DNA from: Clostridia bacterium
GTDB lineage: Bacteria; Bacillota; Clostridia; Oscillospirales; CAG-272
NCBI GenBank assembly: GCA_017631085.1
Contig: JAGBTY010000053.1
Coordinates: forward strand, 20,517 to 84,516
Direction: 5' to 3'
DNA length: 64,000 nucleotides
Part shown: piece after piece, positions 46,038 through 54,700 of the stretch
Layout of the letters: each line of letters begins with the position of its first letter
How positions within the stretch are numbered: position 1 is the stretch's first letter
Notes under the pieces: model-generated
Databases searched by the model: none
Told to the model about the DNA's origin: nothing
The model's input: the letters and a program-made list of their open reading frames with translations, nothing else
Position numbers and translations under genes: made by a program

Positions 46038-46913
46038 TTAAAAATCAGGAGTAAATTTCGTGTCTGCCGCCCCCGCCCCCTGAAAAAATCCTTTTATGCC
46101 AAGCTTTATTGCCATATCTGCTATGCTTTCGTACTCAAATGTAGTAAGCCGCCTCTTAAGCTCTTTATATTCGCAATCCATGGCAAATTCGGGGGTATAC
46201 TGTCTCATAACGCTTACGAGTATCTCGTCCTTCGGCAATATCCGACAGATAGCTCGAAGCACCTCTGCGCTATCCGCTCTCGCACCGGGTAACACAAGGT
46301 GTCTCACGAGAACTCCCCTTTTTAACATCCGATCCTCCCCATATTCTATTTTGCCTACCTGTCGGTACATCTCACGTAAAGCTTCAGATGCAACTGCAAA
46401 ATAGTCGGAAGCATACGAATATTTTTCGGACAGCTCCGAAGAGCAATATTTCAGGTCGGGCATATAAATATCAATGAGACCGTCTAAATTCTTTAAGATC
46501 TCTACCCTTTCATAGCCGGAAGTATTATATATAACGGGAATCGAAAGCTTGTCCTTTACCGCACGAAGCGCCTCGGCGACCGTATCGGCAAAATGAGTAG
46601 CCGTTACAAGATTTATATTATGCGCCCCCATATCCTGAATATCAAGCATGAGGTTTGCAAGAGCGCGCGAATCCATCACATCTCCAACCGCTTCGTTTCG
46701 ACTTATGGCTTTATTCTGGCAAAAAACACACTTGAGATTACAACCACAAAAAAACATGGTACCGGAACCATTCTCTCCGCTTATGGGCGGCTCTTCGTAA
46801 AAATGAAGCCCCGATTTTGCTACCAAAGGTAACGCACCCATACCGCAATACCCTATTTCTCCCGCTTCTCTGTCAGCACCGCACATTCTGGGGCACAAAT
46901 AACATCCCGACAC
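46038..46913 (-). CDS. PflA-like radical SAM protein
   Basis: A 291-aa radical SAM enzyme. The cluster motif is CNLKCVFC (Cys58, Cys62, Cys65, the CxxxCxxC spacing), preceded by MFFCG. The N-terminus carries four more cysteines (C4, C7, C11, C23; YLCPRMCG), typical of the COG1313 group annotated as putative pyruvate-formate-lyase activating enzymes. It could activate a glycyl-radical enzyme, but no such partner is in the window. It is a single minus-strand gene. Confidence 0.88.
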   Translation of the reverse strand: MSGCYLCPRMCGADREAGEIGYCGMGALPLVAKSGLHFYEEPPISGENGSGTMFFCGCNLKCVFCQNKAISRNEAVGDVMDSRALANLMLDIQDMGAHNINLVTATHFADTVAEALRAVKDKLSIPVIYNTSGYERVEILKNLDGLIDIYMPDLKYCSSELSEKYSYASDYFAVASEALREMYRQVGKIEYGEDRMLKRGVLVRHLVLPGARADSAEVLRAICRILPKDEILVSVMRQYTPEFAMDCEYKELKRRLTTFEYESIADMAIKLGIKGFFQGAGAADTKFTPDF

Positions 46914-47086
46914 ACTCCTGCTCTCCTTTCGCGTTTTTATTAATTATAACTCAAAATCAATAAAATTTCAAGTATAAAAAAGAGATGAGAGTTTACAAAA
47001 TATACATAGGTGTATAAAAATTTTCCCTATTTTTTTTGCTATACTGTTGACAAAGATCGATTTTATTTACAGAAAGAGAAATTAAG

Positions 47087-48355
47087 ATGAACAATATAAA
47101 AAATGCAGAAATTCTATGTGTAGGATATGAACTTCTTCACGGAGACGTGGTAAATACAAATGCCGCATATCTTTCGGAAAAGCTTGATTCCATTGGCATT
47201 ACAGTTACACATCACACGGTAGTCGGAGACGAGCCCGCTGTTCTTATGAGTGCTTTGTCTGCAGCCTTTGAACGAGTTGACCTTGTAGTTACAAGTGGCG
47301 GTCTTGGTCCTACCTATGACGACCTTACAAAAGAAACGGTGGCTAAATATTTCGGAAGAGAAATGAAGATGCACACCCATTCTCTCGAAAGAATAACCGA
47401 TTATTTTGCCCGCTCTGGACGGATCATGACCAGAAATAATGAAAAACAGGCAATGATGCCCGAAGGAGCGACAGTTTTCGACAATGATTACGGAACAGCC
47501 CCCTCACTTGCCATTGAGGACGCAACTCTCGGCAAAACCGTCATTATGCTCCCCGGCCCTCCCTCCGAGCTTTGTCCTATTTTCTCTGAAAAAGCCATGC
47601 CATATTTGAAGTCAAGAAGTCATTGCGCAATATTTTATAGAAATATACACTTTTTCGGAATAGGTGAATCGGCACTTGAAGAAAAGCTTGGTGACCTTAT
47701 GACAAACTCGCAAAATCCAACTGTCGCTCCATACTGCAAGGAGGGTGAAGTAAGACTTCGAGTCACCGCTAAAGCGGATAGTGAAAATGAAGCGATCGCC
47801 TTATGTGATGCAATGACCGAAAGGATAAAAGACTCGTCTGTTGGAGAATATATATATGGAGTCGACACAGACACCCTTGAAGAAGCGGTAGTTCGTGAAT
47901 TAAAAAAACACGGTCTTACCCTCTCTGCCGCTGAATCCTGCACGGGAGGTCTTATCGCAAGACGAGTCACCGATATTTCGGGGGCATCATCGGTATTTCT
48001 CGGAGGTTGCGTTACCTACACTAATGAAATAAAAGAAAAGCTTTTGGGAGTCTCCCATGAAACGCTTGAAAGTTTCGGGGCGGTCTCAAAGGAGACGGCG
48101 GTCGAAATGGCAATAGGAGTCCGCCGTGTTACCGGCTCGGATATTGCCGTGTCCGCAACGGGACTTGCGGGTCCGTCGGGCGGAAGCGATGAGCTTCCTG
48201 TTGGTACTGTTTTCATTGGTATTTCAACAAAAAAAGGCGAAAAAGTAAGAAAGCTTACACTTTCAGCAAGACGAAGCCGTGAATATATAAGACAAGTAAG
48301 TGCATCAAACGCACTTCATATGGTACTTGAATATCTTAAAAACATTGAGGAATAA
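47087..48355 (+). CDS. cinA: CinA-family protein (MoCF domain + nicotinamide-nucleotide amidase)
   Basis: A 422-aa two-domain protein. The N-terminal molybdopterin-binding-like domain has CVGYELLHGDVVNTNAAYLS and TSGGLGPTYDDLTKE; the C-terminal CinA amidase domain (about 265-420) has LSAAESCTGGLIARRVTDI and ATGLAGPSGGSDELPVGTV. CinA recycles NMN to nicotinate mononucleotide and has ADP-ribose pyrophosphatase activity; in some Firmicutes it is part of the competence regulon. It is a single gene between a radical SAM gene and pfkA. Confidence 0.92.
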   Translation: MNNIKNAEILCVGYELLHGDVVNTNAAYLSEKLDSIGITVTHHTVVGDEPAVLMSALSAAFERVDLVVTSGGLGPTYDDLTKETVAKYFGREMKMHTHSLERITDYFARSGRIMTRNNEKQAMMPEGATVFDNDYGTAPSLAIEDATLGKTVIMLPGPPSELCPIFSEKAMPYLKSRSHCAIFYRNIHFFGIGESALEEKLGDLMTNSQNPTVAPYCKEGEVRLRVTAKADSENEAIALCDAMTERIKDSSVGEYIYGVDTDTLEEAVVRELKKHGLTLSAAESCTGGLIARRVTDISGASSVFLGGCVTYTNEIKEKLLGVSHETLESFGAVSKETAVEMAIGVRRVTGSDIAVSATGLAGPSGGSDELPVGTVFIGISTKKGEKVRKLTLSARRSREYIRQVSASNALHMVLEYLKNIEE

Positions 48356-48388
48356 TTAACAATTTATGATAAAATATGTAAAAATATC

Positions 48389-48417
48389 TTGATTTTTTGA
48401 AAAATATGTATTATAAT
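48389..48417 (+). promoter_or_regulatory. Promoter of pfkA
   Basis: TTGATT (48389-48394), 17-bp spacer, TATAAT (48412-48417). Confidence 0.75.
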
Positions 48418-48478
48418 TAGAATTGTATGAATTTGTTATACAAAATCTCTACAATTTATTACGGAAGGAAATATAAAA

Positions 48479-49567
48479 ATGGCAAAATTCAGAAGAATCG
48501 GCGTCCTTACATCTGGTGGCGACGCTCCCGGAATGAACGCGGCTGTACGCGCAATTACAAGAAAGGCTCTTGAGCAGGGCGTTGAAGTTATGGGTATCAT
48601 AGGCGGTTACAGCGGACTTATCCATGAAAAGCTCGTTCCACTTGATGCAGGTTCTGTATCTAATATAGTTATGCAGGGCGGTACGTTCCTCTACTCCGAC
48701 CGTTGCCTTGAGTTCAAGACCGAAGAGGGTATGCAGAAGGCTATGGCTACCTGCAAGAAGTACAACATTGACGCTATCGTTGCAGTCGGCGGCGACGGAA
48801 CCTTCAGAGGAGCAACAGACCTCTCTGTTCACGGTATTCCCACCATCGGCGTAACAGGCACAATTGACAACGATATTACCGCAACCGATTACTCGGTTGG
48901 TTTTGATACTGCAATGAATACAGTTCTTGATGCGGTAGATAAGCTCCGTGACACTTGTGAGTCTCACGCACGTTGCAACGTAGTTGAGGTCATGGGACGT
49001 GACTGCGGTCAGATAGCTCTTCTTGTCGGTATTGCGGCAGGTGCTATGTCCGTATGTATCCCCGAGGTAGAGTACGACGAGGCTGCAGAAATAGCAGCTA
49101 TCAAGGCAGCTAAAGAATCCGGCAAGAGAAGTATGCTCGTTCTGGTAAGCGAGGGCGTTTTTGTAACCGATGAAAACGGCAACAAGGTTCCCTACGGCGA
49201 GGTTCTCAGAAAGAAGATCGAGGCTGAAACAGGAATCGAAACAAAGTTTGCAAGACTTGCTCACATCGTAAGAGGAGGTTCTCCCTCTCTCCGTGACCGT
49301 CTCGCAGCTACAAAGATGGGCGTTAAGGCAGTTGAGCTTCTCCTTGAGGGTAAGAGCGACCTCGTAATCATCGAGGACAACAGCGAGATCAAATCCATGA
49401 ACATCAGATTTGCACTCACGGTTGACCGTATGTATAAGAAGAAGCTTAAGGACGGCGACCTTGATGCGTTCACCGCAGAGGAGATTGAGGAAATGAAGGC
49501 TATCTGCGCTAAGCGCGACGCTTATATTCACCACCTCTACGACATGGCAAAGGCTGTAAGAAGATAA
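48479..49567 (+). CDS. pfkA: 6-phosphofructokinase
   Basis: A 362-aa phosphofructokinase that makes fructose 1,6-bisphosphate, the committed step of glycolysis. LTSGGDAPGMNAAVR is at the N-terminus, GGDGTFRGA near residue 102 and TGTIDNDI with the catalytic Asp near residue 128. The Gly in GGDGT points to ATP rather than pyrophosphate as donor. At 362 aa it is longer than the 320-aa bacterial standard, with a C-terminal extension. The codon use is strongly biased, as for a highly expressed gene, and GGAAGG precedes the ATG. Confidence 0.94.
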   Translation: MAKFRRIGVLTSGGDAPGMNAAVRAITRKALEQGVEVMGIIGGYSGLIHEKLVPLDAGSVSNIVMQGGTFLYSDRCLEFKTEEGMQKAMATCKKYNIDAIVAVGGDGTFRGATDLSVHGIPTIGVTGTIDNDITATDYSVGFDTAMNTVLDAVDKLRDTCESHARCNVVEVMGRDCGQIALLVGIAAGAMSVCIPEVEYDEAAEIAAIKAAKESGKRSMLVLVSEGVFVTDENGNKVPYGEVLRKKIEAETGIETKFARLAHIVRGGSPSLRDRLAATKMGVKAVELLLEGKSDLVIIEDNSEIKSMNIRFALTVDRMYKKKLKDGDLDAFTAEEIEEMKAICAKRDAYIHHLYDMAKAVRR

Positions 49568-49590
49568 TTTTATTTCCGATATCAAATATT

Positions 49591-49629
49591 AAAAGCACAA
49601 AGCTTCAAAAAATGAAGTTTTGTGCTTTT
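49591..49629 (+). terminator. Rho-independent terminator of pfkA
   Basis: A 16-bp imperfect stem AAAAGCACAAAGCTTC with GAAGTTTTGTGCTTTT and a 7-nt loop; it insulates the structured RNA that follows from pfkA. Confidence 0.85.
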
Positions 49630-49646
49630 ATTTTCTTCAAAAAATA

Positions 49647-49675
49647 TTTACAAATCACTATTTTCGTGGTATACT
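49647..49675 (+). promoter_or_regulatory. Promoter of structured RNA copy 1
   Basis: TTTACA (49647-49652), 17-bp spacer ending CGTGG, TATACT (49670-49675). The same boxes and spacing precede RNA copy 2 at 60636-60664. Confidence 0.8.
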
Positions 49676-49680
49676 AAAAT

Positions 49681-49913
49681 TGCCAAACAAATTTCATAAG
49701 CAATCATAGGGATATTTTTCTCTTTTTTAGAAAAGGGTGAATTATACCTTTTTTCGTCGTGCAATAATCAACTATATGAATTTAGCAAAAACGCAAATTC
49801 CATCAAGTTGATTATGTATGGCGTAATATCCGTATGTTTGCTTGAAATTTGTTTGGCGACAATCGGAGTTTGCGTTTTTCGGTGCGTATGGCTTCGGTTG
49901 TACGCACTTTTTT
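49681..49913 (+). ncRNA. Structured leader RNA with terminator, copy 1
   Basis: Predicted transcript of about 233 nt starting right after the promoter. Its first bases (GCCAAACAAATTTCA, 49682-49696) pair perfectly with TGAAATTTGTTTGGC (49843-49857), and the stem extends via AGCAA/TTGCT around a 2-nt bulge. Inside are at least two hairpins, including AATCAACT (about 49766) with AGTTGATT (about 49806). After the closing stem comes GACAATCGG..., then the terminator hairpin GTGCGTA/TACGCAC (49882-49907) with TTTTTT. The ribosome site AAGGAGG of the next gene starts 7 nt after the T run. Copy 2 at 60457-60630 shares promoter, closing stem and terminator. It may be a riboswitch-like attenuator or a stand-alone small RNA. 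I do not recognise the class. Confidence 0.72.
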
Positions 49914-49934
49914 ATTTTAAAGGAGGTTATAAAC

Positions 49935-50300
49935 GTGAAGCTTTATAACAACATTGGAAAGAAGATCAAACTTTTGGCAATCGTTTCGGCTATTGTCTTT
50001 GCTCTAGCCGGGTATGTAACCGGATCCATCCTTATGATTTTAGATGACTTTGACAGTACCGGATGGATAGGATTGTTGATAATGATCTTGGTGCCGATAA
50101 TAGCATGGGTGTCATCTTTTGTACTTTACGGTTTCGGAGAGCTTGTTGAAAAAACCTGCAATATTAACAACATTCTTAGCGGTGGCAAAGCGGAGGACAG
50201 CGAGAGAATAAAAAGGATCAAAAGACTTCTCGCCAAAGATTTGATTACCGATGAGGAATATCAGACAATATTCGAAAGGATCAAAAAGGAGGAGGCATGA
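49935..50300 (+). CDS. Small membrane protein with C-terminal SHOCT domain
   Basis: About 121 aa from the GTG at 49935 (AAGGAGG 8 nt upstream); an upstream start would lie inside the structured RNA. It has two membrane segments (about residues 12-33 and 43-65), a short cytoplasmic loop and a C-terminal SHOCT module (ERIKRIKRLLAKDLITDEEY...), a short helical pair found at the ends of many bacterial membrane proteins and thought to aid oligomerisation. The function is unknown. It overlaps the next gene by 4 bp (ATGA), so the two are translated together. Confidence 0.78.
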   Translation: MKLYNNIGKKIKLLAIVSAIVFALAGYVTGSILMILDDFDSTGWIGLLIMILVPIIAWVSSFVLYGFGELVEKTCNINNILSGGKAEDSERIKRIKRLLAKDLITDEEYQTIFERIKKEEA

Positions 50301-51139
50301 CCGATATGAAAAACACAAAAAACGATAGTATTTTTAAAAACACTGCTGCTTTGATGACTTTCATTTCTTTGGCATTAACAATTTTGAGCTGGATTCCATA
50401 CTTTCTAAGATATAATACAGGATTAGGTTATAACGAATATTTTAAAGAATATATCAACCAAGGGAAATATTACAAATCATATAATATGTTTTTCAGCTTT
50501 CCAACCGTTGAAGAATTCATATCCATTTTGATCGGGTTAATTCCCTGTATATTACTGATCGTTTATCTTTTAGCATTTCACAAAAAAACAAAGGCAATTT
50601 GTATGATTCCTATAACACTTGGTTTCATGGCATTTACTAATATCTTTAATATTTTGGTCAGCATCCCGTTCGTGAATTCCGACATAATTTCAACCGTTTT
50701 AAGTCTATGTCTTATCGTAGCCCTCGTTTTTGCAACAATAAGTTCGCTTAATGGGTTTTCGAAAAAGATATATATTATAATCGCGTCATCAATAGGATTG
50801 CTTGCTGCGCTTATATCTCTCTTTGATTATTTTAATACACTTGATTTCTATTTGAATATTATGAAAAAAAACAACCCAGATATAATTGTATACCTTTTAA
50901 CTCGCCCTGCAAAAATTTTAGGTAATGCGGCTCTCTATGTGGCACTTCTCCTGTTCGGTCTCAAGAACAAGATCCCACCTATCATTTCTTTAACATTCTC
51001 CAAAAACAAAGCAAATAAAGATCATAACGAAACAAATCTCGAAAAGGCACTTGTTGTTTTAAAATTTAAATTTGAAGAAGATATAATAACGGAAGAGGAA
51101 TATAAAACAGAGAGGACAAAAATCCTCGAAAAACTTTAA
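50297..51139 (+). CDS. Multi-pass membrane protein with C-terminal SHOCT-like helices
   Basis: 280 aa with about six hydrophobic segments between residues 15 and 225, then a Lys/Asn-rich cytoplasmic tail ending in a SHOCT-like sequence (LKFKFEEDIITEEEYKTERT). The ATG overlaps the stop of the preceding SHOCT gene, and GGAGGAGG lies just upstream; a second ATG at 50306 is possible. There is no recognised transport or enzymatic motif. Its A/T-rich, Asn/Ile/Lys-heavy composition differs from the housekeeping genes around it, which hints at accessory DNA. Confidence 0.75.
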   Translation: MTDMKNTKNDSIFKNTAALMTFISLALTILSWIPYFLRYNTGLGYNEYFKEYINQGKYYKSYNMFFSFPTVEEFISILIGLIPCILLIVYLLAFHKKTKAICMIPITLGFMAFTNIFNILVSIPFVNSDIISTVLSLCLIVALVFATISSLNGFSKKIYIIIASSIGLLAALISLFDYFNTLDFYLNIMKKNNPDIIVYLLTRPAKILGNAALYVALLLFGLKNKIPPIISLTFSKNKANKDHNETNLEKALVVLKFKFEEDIITEEEYKTERTKILEKL

Positions 51140-51145
51140 TAACAT

Positions 51146-51182
51146 AAAAAAGGAACCGCTTACACCGAAACGGTTCCTTTTT
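51146..51182. terminator. Hairpin at the 3' end of RAYT 1, bidirectional terminator
   Basis: The stem AAAAAGGAACCG/CGGTTCCTTTTT with a 12-nt loop containing ACCGAAA. It lies between the SHOCT operon and the RAYT gene. The same stem follows RAYT 2 at 59537-59571. Confidence 0.85.
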
Positions 51183-51187
51183 GTGTT

Positions 51188-51685
51188 TTATTCAGAGTAT
51201 AATTTGTCGTAGTGCCAGCGGAGAGGGTTTTCGAAAATGTATCTTACATGCTCCTCATAGTCCTGTTCGTTGCGAATAACATGATCGAAGAAAAGTTTTT
51301 GCCAAATCGACGCGCCAAGGCGTTTTGTAACGTATCCTTTCAATTGTTGTACTACCCGTGATATTGTAGGGGCGACCATTGGTCGTCCGCAATCATCTGC
51401 ATGAATCAATAATAACAAATGAACATGATCAGACATTATGACATATTGTTCTACCGATATGGACGGATATATATTTGATATATTATTTATTGCATCGTCT
51501 ACGATCTTTCCGTATGGAGATAATTCAACATCTTGAGGACGACCAATGGTCGCCCCTACACTGTTCCAAAAATAATTTTGTCTTTCTTTGGTGCATACCG
51601 TAATGAAATATGCTCCCGCAGTGCTATAATCATAACAATCCAAACGATTCTTTTTGCGTTGTGGGGTATCGTTATTAAAACACAT
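51188..51685 (-). CDS. REP-associated tyrosine transposase (RAYT), copy 1
   Basis: A 165-aa Y1-transposase-like protein (IS200-like superfamily). AGAYFITVCTKERQNYF (from residue 23) is the typical N-terminal strand, IMSDHVHLLL holds the metal-binding HUH pair (His87, His89), and the C-terminal block IWQKLFFDHVIRN...NPLRWHYDKLY matches RAYTs. Where copy 2 has Tyr (RGYQDH), this copy has Phe-Phe, while Tyr118 is present; which residue is the nucleophile is uncertain. Residues 42-50 and 100-107 are encoded by the two arms of an inverted REP-like repeat. It converges with the SHOCT operon. Confidence 0.85.
   Translation of the reverse strand: MCFNNDTPQRKKNRLDCYDYSTAGAYFITVCTKERQNYFWNSVGATIGRPQDVELSPYGKIVDDAINNISNIYPSISVEQYVIMSDHVHLLLLIHADDCGRPMVAPTISRVVQQLKGYVTKRLGASIWQKLFFDHVIRNEQDYEEHVRYIFENPLRWHYDKLYSE
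51365..51388 (+). repeat. REP-like repeat arm A inside RAYT 1
   Basis: 24 bp beginning TGTAGGGG and continuing with the palindrome CGACCATTGGTCG. It is an exact reverse complement of 51537-51560. GTAG followed by a palindrome is the usual layout of bacterial REP elements. Confidence 0.88.
51537..51560 (-). repeat. REP-like repeat arm B inside RAYT 1
   Basis: 24 bp, perfect inverted copy of 51365-51388, 148 bp away. Both arms are in frame and translated. Confidence 0.88.
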
Positions 51686-51709
51686 ATTTTTTCCTTTTTT
51701 CTGATACTA

Positions 51710-51737
51710 CGGCAGAGGAGCTTTCGCCCCTCTGCCG
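51710..51737 (-). repeat. Hairpin upstream of RAYT 1
   Basis: The stem CGGCAGAGG/CCTCTGCCG 25 bp before the RAYT start. It may also end the sialidase-like gene, although the T run lies on the plus strand. RAYT 2 has the same hairpin at 58960-58987. Confidence 0.75.
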
Positions 51738-51763
51738 TTTTTTGTGTAAATGATATTAAATTA

Positions 51764-54700
51764 TCAGTTGTCCTTAATGGCAATAAAGCTATCAAGCGAG
51801 AATGTAGATTCTTTCTTGGGGAATACAGTGAAGTAGCTTATATAGCCGTCGTTGCCTGCAAATTCTACTTGAGCGGTATTTCCGTTGACCGTAAGGTAAG
51901 CCGTGCCGTTCTTTCCATTAAAGAGAATAGATACTTTGTTATTGCCCTTCTCAAGCTTCAAACCTGTCTTCTTGCCGCAGTCAAGAATATTTCCGTTTGT
52001 GTCAACATTAAAGTGCATTACCGTACTCTTGGATGCGACCGTCTCAGGCTTATCATTTTTCTTGTCGGGAGCATAGAACAGAATCTGAGGCTTTGACACC
52101 GACACGGATTTGTCCTCTCTGTCATTGAATGCCGACTGAAGCTCAATGCCGAGGCCTTCTCCAAATTCGGAAGCGTAAAGGTCGAAGCTTATCTCTCCCT
52201 CTCTGATGTAATGGAGAGGACGGGAAATAGCTGTGAAATTCTTAAGCAGAAGCGCACGACCTCCGTCGGTAGCCCCCATGTCCGTGGTAAGAAGTGTTCC
52301 CACCTGTGCCGCATACCAACCCTCTGCCTCTGCACCCGACTCAAAGGAGTCATATGCACCCTTGGTCTTTTCAATGTGAGCCTTTGCGTCTAATACGTAA
52401 AGCTGATGAACAGAGGATACGATATATGCCGCATCGACTCCACGGTACTTGCCAAAGGTAAGGTCGGGGTTCGTGTGGAGAGAAGCACCGTTATCTCTAT
52501 TGAGTGTCGCAACGTTTGTACGGAGAGATACGTCTACAATGTCCTCAAAGTTTTCTCCGTCGTCATAGGAGCGCGCGAGGTTAAGAGGATATCTGAGATA
52601 TGTATTTCCACCAAGGGAGTTATTTCCGCCCCACATAAATACGGGCTTCTCATCAAGCTTTTCAATAATAGGCTGAGTATTTGAGGTGTAGATGTTGGAG
52701 AAGGATTCGGAGGTTATATCGCTCCATGTAACACCATGGTCATAAGAGTAGGATTTTGCAAAGTGAACGCAGGTGTCGAGCTGACATCTCGCATAGAATA
52801 CGAGTGTTCCGTCCTCCTTTTCCCAAACAGTTTCCTCGGAGAGACCGCCCTCTGCAAAGTCGTTGTTTCCGTCGGTAAAGTTTGCGACCGTGTCGCTGAA
52901 TATCCATGTCTTACCGCCGTCCTTTGAATACATTCCGCCTGTGGAGAACGCCATAGTGTCAAGATTTACCATGATACCCGTGGTGAATACGTAGTCAACG
53001 TTAGGACCTTCTCCGTCCTCGTCCTTAAGCGTGATACCGTTGGAGTAGGAGATAGCGTATGTGGGAGCATTTTCGGGATTTCCCACAAAACTCCATGTAT
53101 ATCCGTTGTCCTCGGAAAGGAAGATATAGTATTTACAGTATCTTCCCTCAATGCCGTGAGTCCATTTTCCGTTTATGAATATGTTGAAGTCATAGGCAAA
53201 GAAGAATACCTTGTTGTTCTTCTTGTCAACGATAAAGCCGCCGCACTGAGTGATCATATCCGTATTTGGAATTATCTCGTAAGGAGACCAGGTAAGACCG
53301 CAGTTTGTGGAACGGTACATAGCAAGTTGTCTCTTGCCCTCGGGGGCAGGAATGTCAACTATGCGGAGCAGATCTCCGTTGGGCATGGTAGCCACAGAAT
53401 TGAACCAGCCTGTTTCGTTGTTGCGTCTGCCGTGCTTCATGCCGTACTGTATCTCGAGTGCCTCGTGACCATCGGAAACGCTGAGAGCATTCTCGTTCTT
53501 GTAAAGAACTGTAACGGTGAGCTTTTCGGAGGGAGCGAGCTCCAGCACTCTTACATAGAATTTTGTTCCGTCGAAGTAGTGGGGGAGATATGCGCCCTTG
53601 GCCAAAAATCTGATGTCTGCCTTGTCTGACTTGAGGTCGCACTCGCAAATACCCATATCCGCAAGGGTGAGTCTTACGATCTTGTCACAGACCGCCTTGT
53701 TCTCGGTATTTTCAACCGTAAATGTGGTCGTCTTCTCAAAGCTTCCTTCAGCAAGAAGGGGAGCATCGGAATGGAAAGCTTCGAGCATTTCCTCGGAGTA
53801 ACCTACTACCTTTCCAATATCACCGAGACCGTTTGTGGTGGTGTGGATCTTGACGTATCTTGTATTTGCGTTAAAGTTGTAAAAATATACAGTATCACCC
53901 TTTGTGAGAATAGAGAAATTCTTTACGTATTCGTAGCTTTCGTTGTCGATACTTGTAAAGAGGGCGAAGTTGTTCTTGTTGATGACTCCCACGCTTCCGA
54001 GAACGCTTCTGAGCACAACTCGGTTGACCTCGGTCTGCTTACCCATGTCGTAGATGACACTTGCGAAGTCGGACGAAAGGTCTATAAGTGCGGAGGAGGG
54101 CTCACCCTTACCGACAAAGGGGTCTTTGTCATCGAGTGAAACAAGGGTGTTTTGGGGGACGATATCTGTCTTTGATACTATAAAGCTTGCCTGTCTCTCA
54201 AAGGTGGGAGCGGTAATTGAGACCTCAACTCTACGGCTTCGATCTGTGGGAGCTACAAATTTTCCTTCCTTTGTAAGAAGCTCCACATTGCTCGAAATGA
54301 CCGAAAAAGGAACGGAGGTACCATATTTTTCATTTTCAATAGGCTTATTGATGATAAGGCTTGACGGAGCTTTATAGATAGTGCTACATATAGGCGCTCC
54401 TGTATCTTCCTCAAAGATATCCGTTGCATCAAATTTCTCAGACACCGAGAGAGTCTCGTCGGCATATATGTTGAGGTCACAGATATCCATATCCAGATTG
54501 TCTTCGTCACAAGCAGGAATGTATCTTGAACGCTTCCATGCGACAGAGAGTGAGTTAGGAGCGAGATGAGGTCTCTTCTGTTTTCCAATTCTCATAGAAA
54601 CAGCTTTTTCGCCATTTACATAAACAATAACATCACCTGATGCCCCCCATTTAAGTGTAAAGGAGGTTGGAACTCCAAAAGGAATGTTCAAAGGGGCAAT

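Larger units (their letters stand above)
51146..51737 (-). mobile_element. RAYT unit 1 with flanking hairpins and internal REP pair
   Basis: The unit contains the RAYT gene, an upstream hairpin GGCAGAGG/CCTCTGCC (51710-51737) and a downstream hairpin GGAACCG/CGGTTCC (51146-51182). The same hairpins flank RAYT 2 (58960-59571). The boundaries are inferred from this sharing. Confidence 0.65.

Noticed and set aside
48479-49567. Pyrophosphate-dependent phosphofructokinase
   Set aside because: The donor-site motif is GGDGT, not GGDDT/S, which fits ATP use.
48449-49585. Long open frame on the strand opposite pfkA
   Set aside because: It is a shadow of a strongly codon-biased gene: no ribosome site, no protein-like motifs.
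49681-49857. MITE with terminal inverted repeats instead of an RNA
   Set aside because: Promoter, joining region and terminator outside the repeats are equally conserved between copies, and no target duplication is visible. Not fully excluded.
49842-49934. Longer N-terminus of the SHOCT protein
   Set aside because: The extra codons read through the closing stem and terminator of the structured RNA; the GTG at 49935 has the ribosome site.
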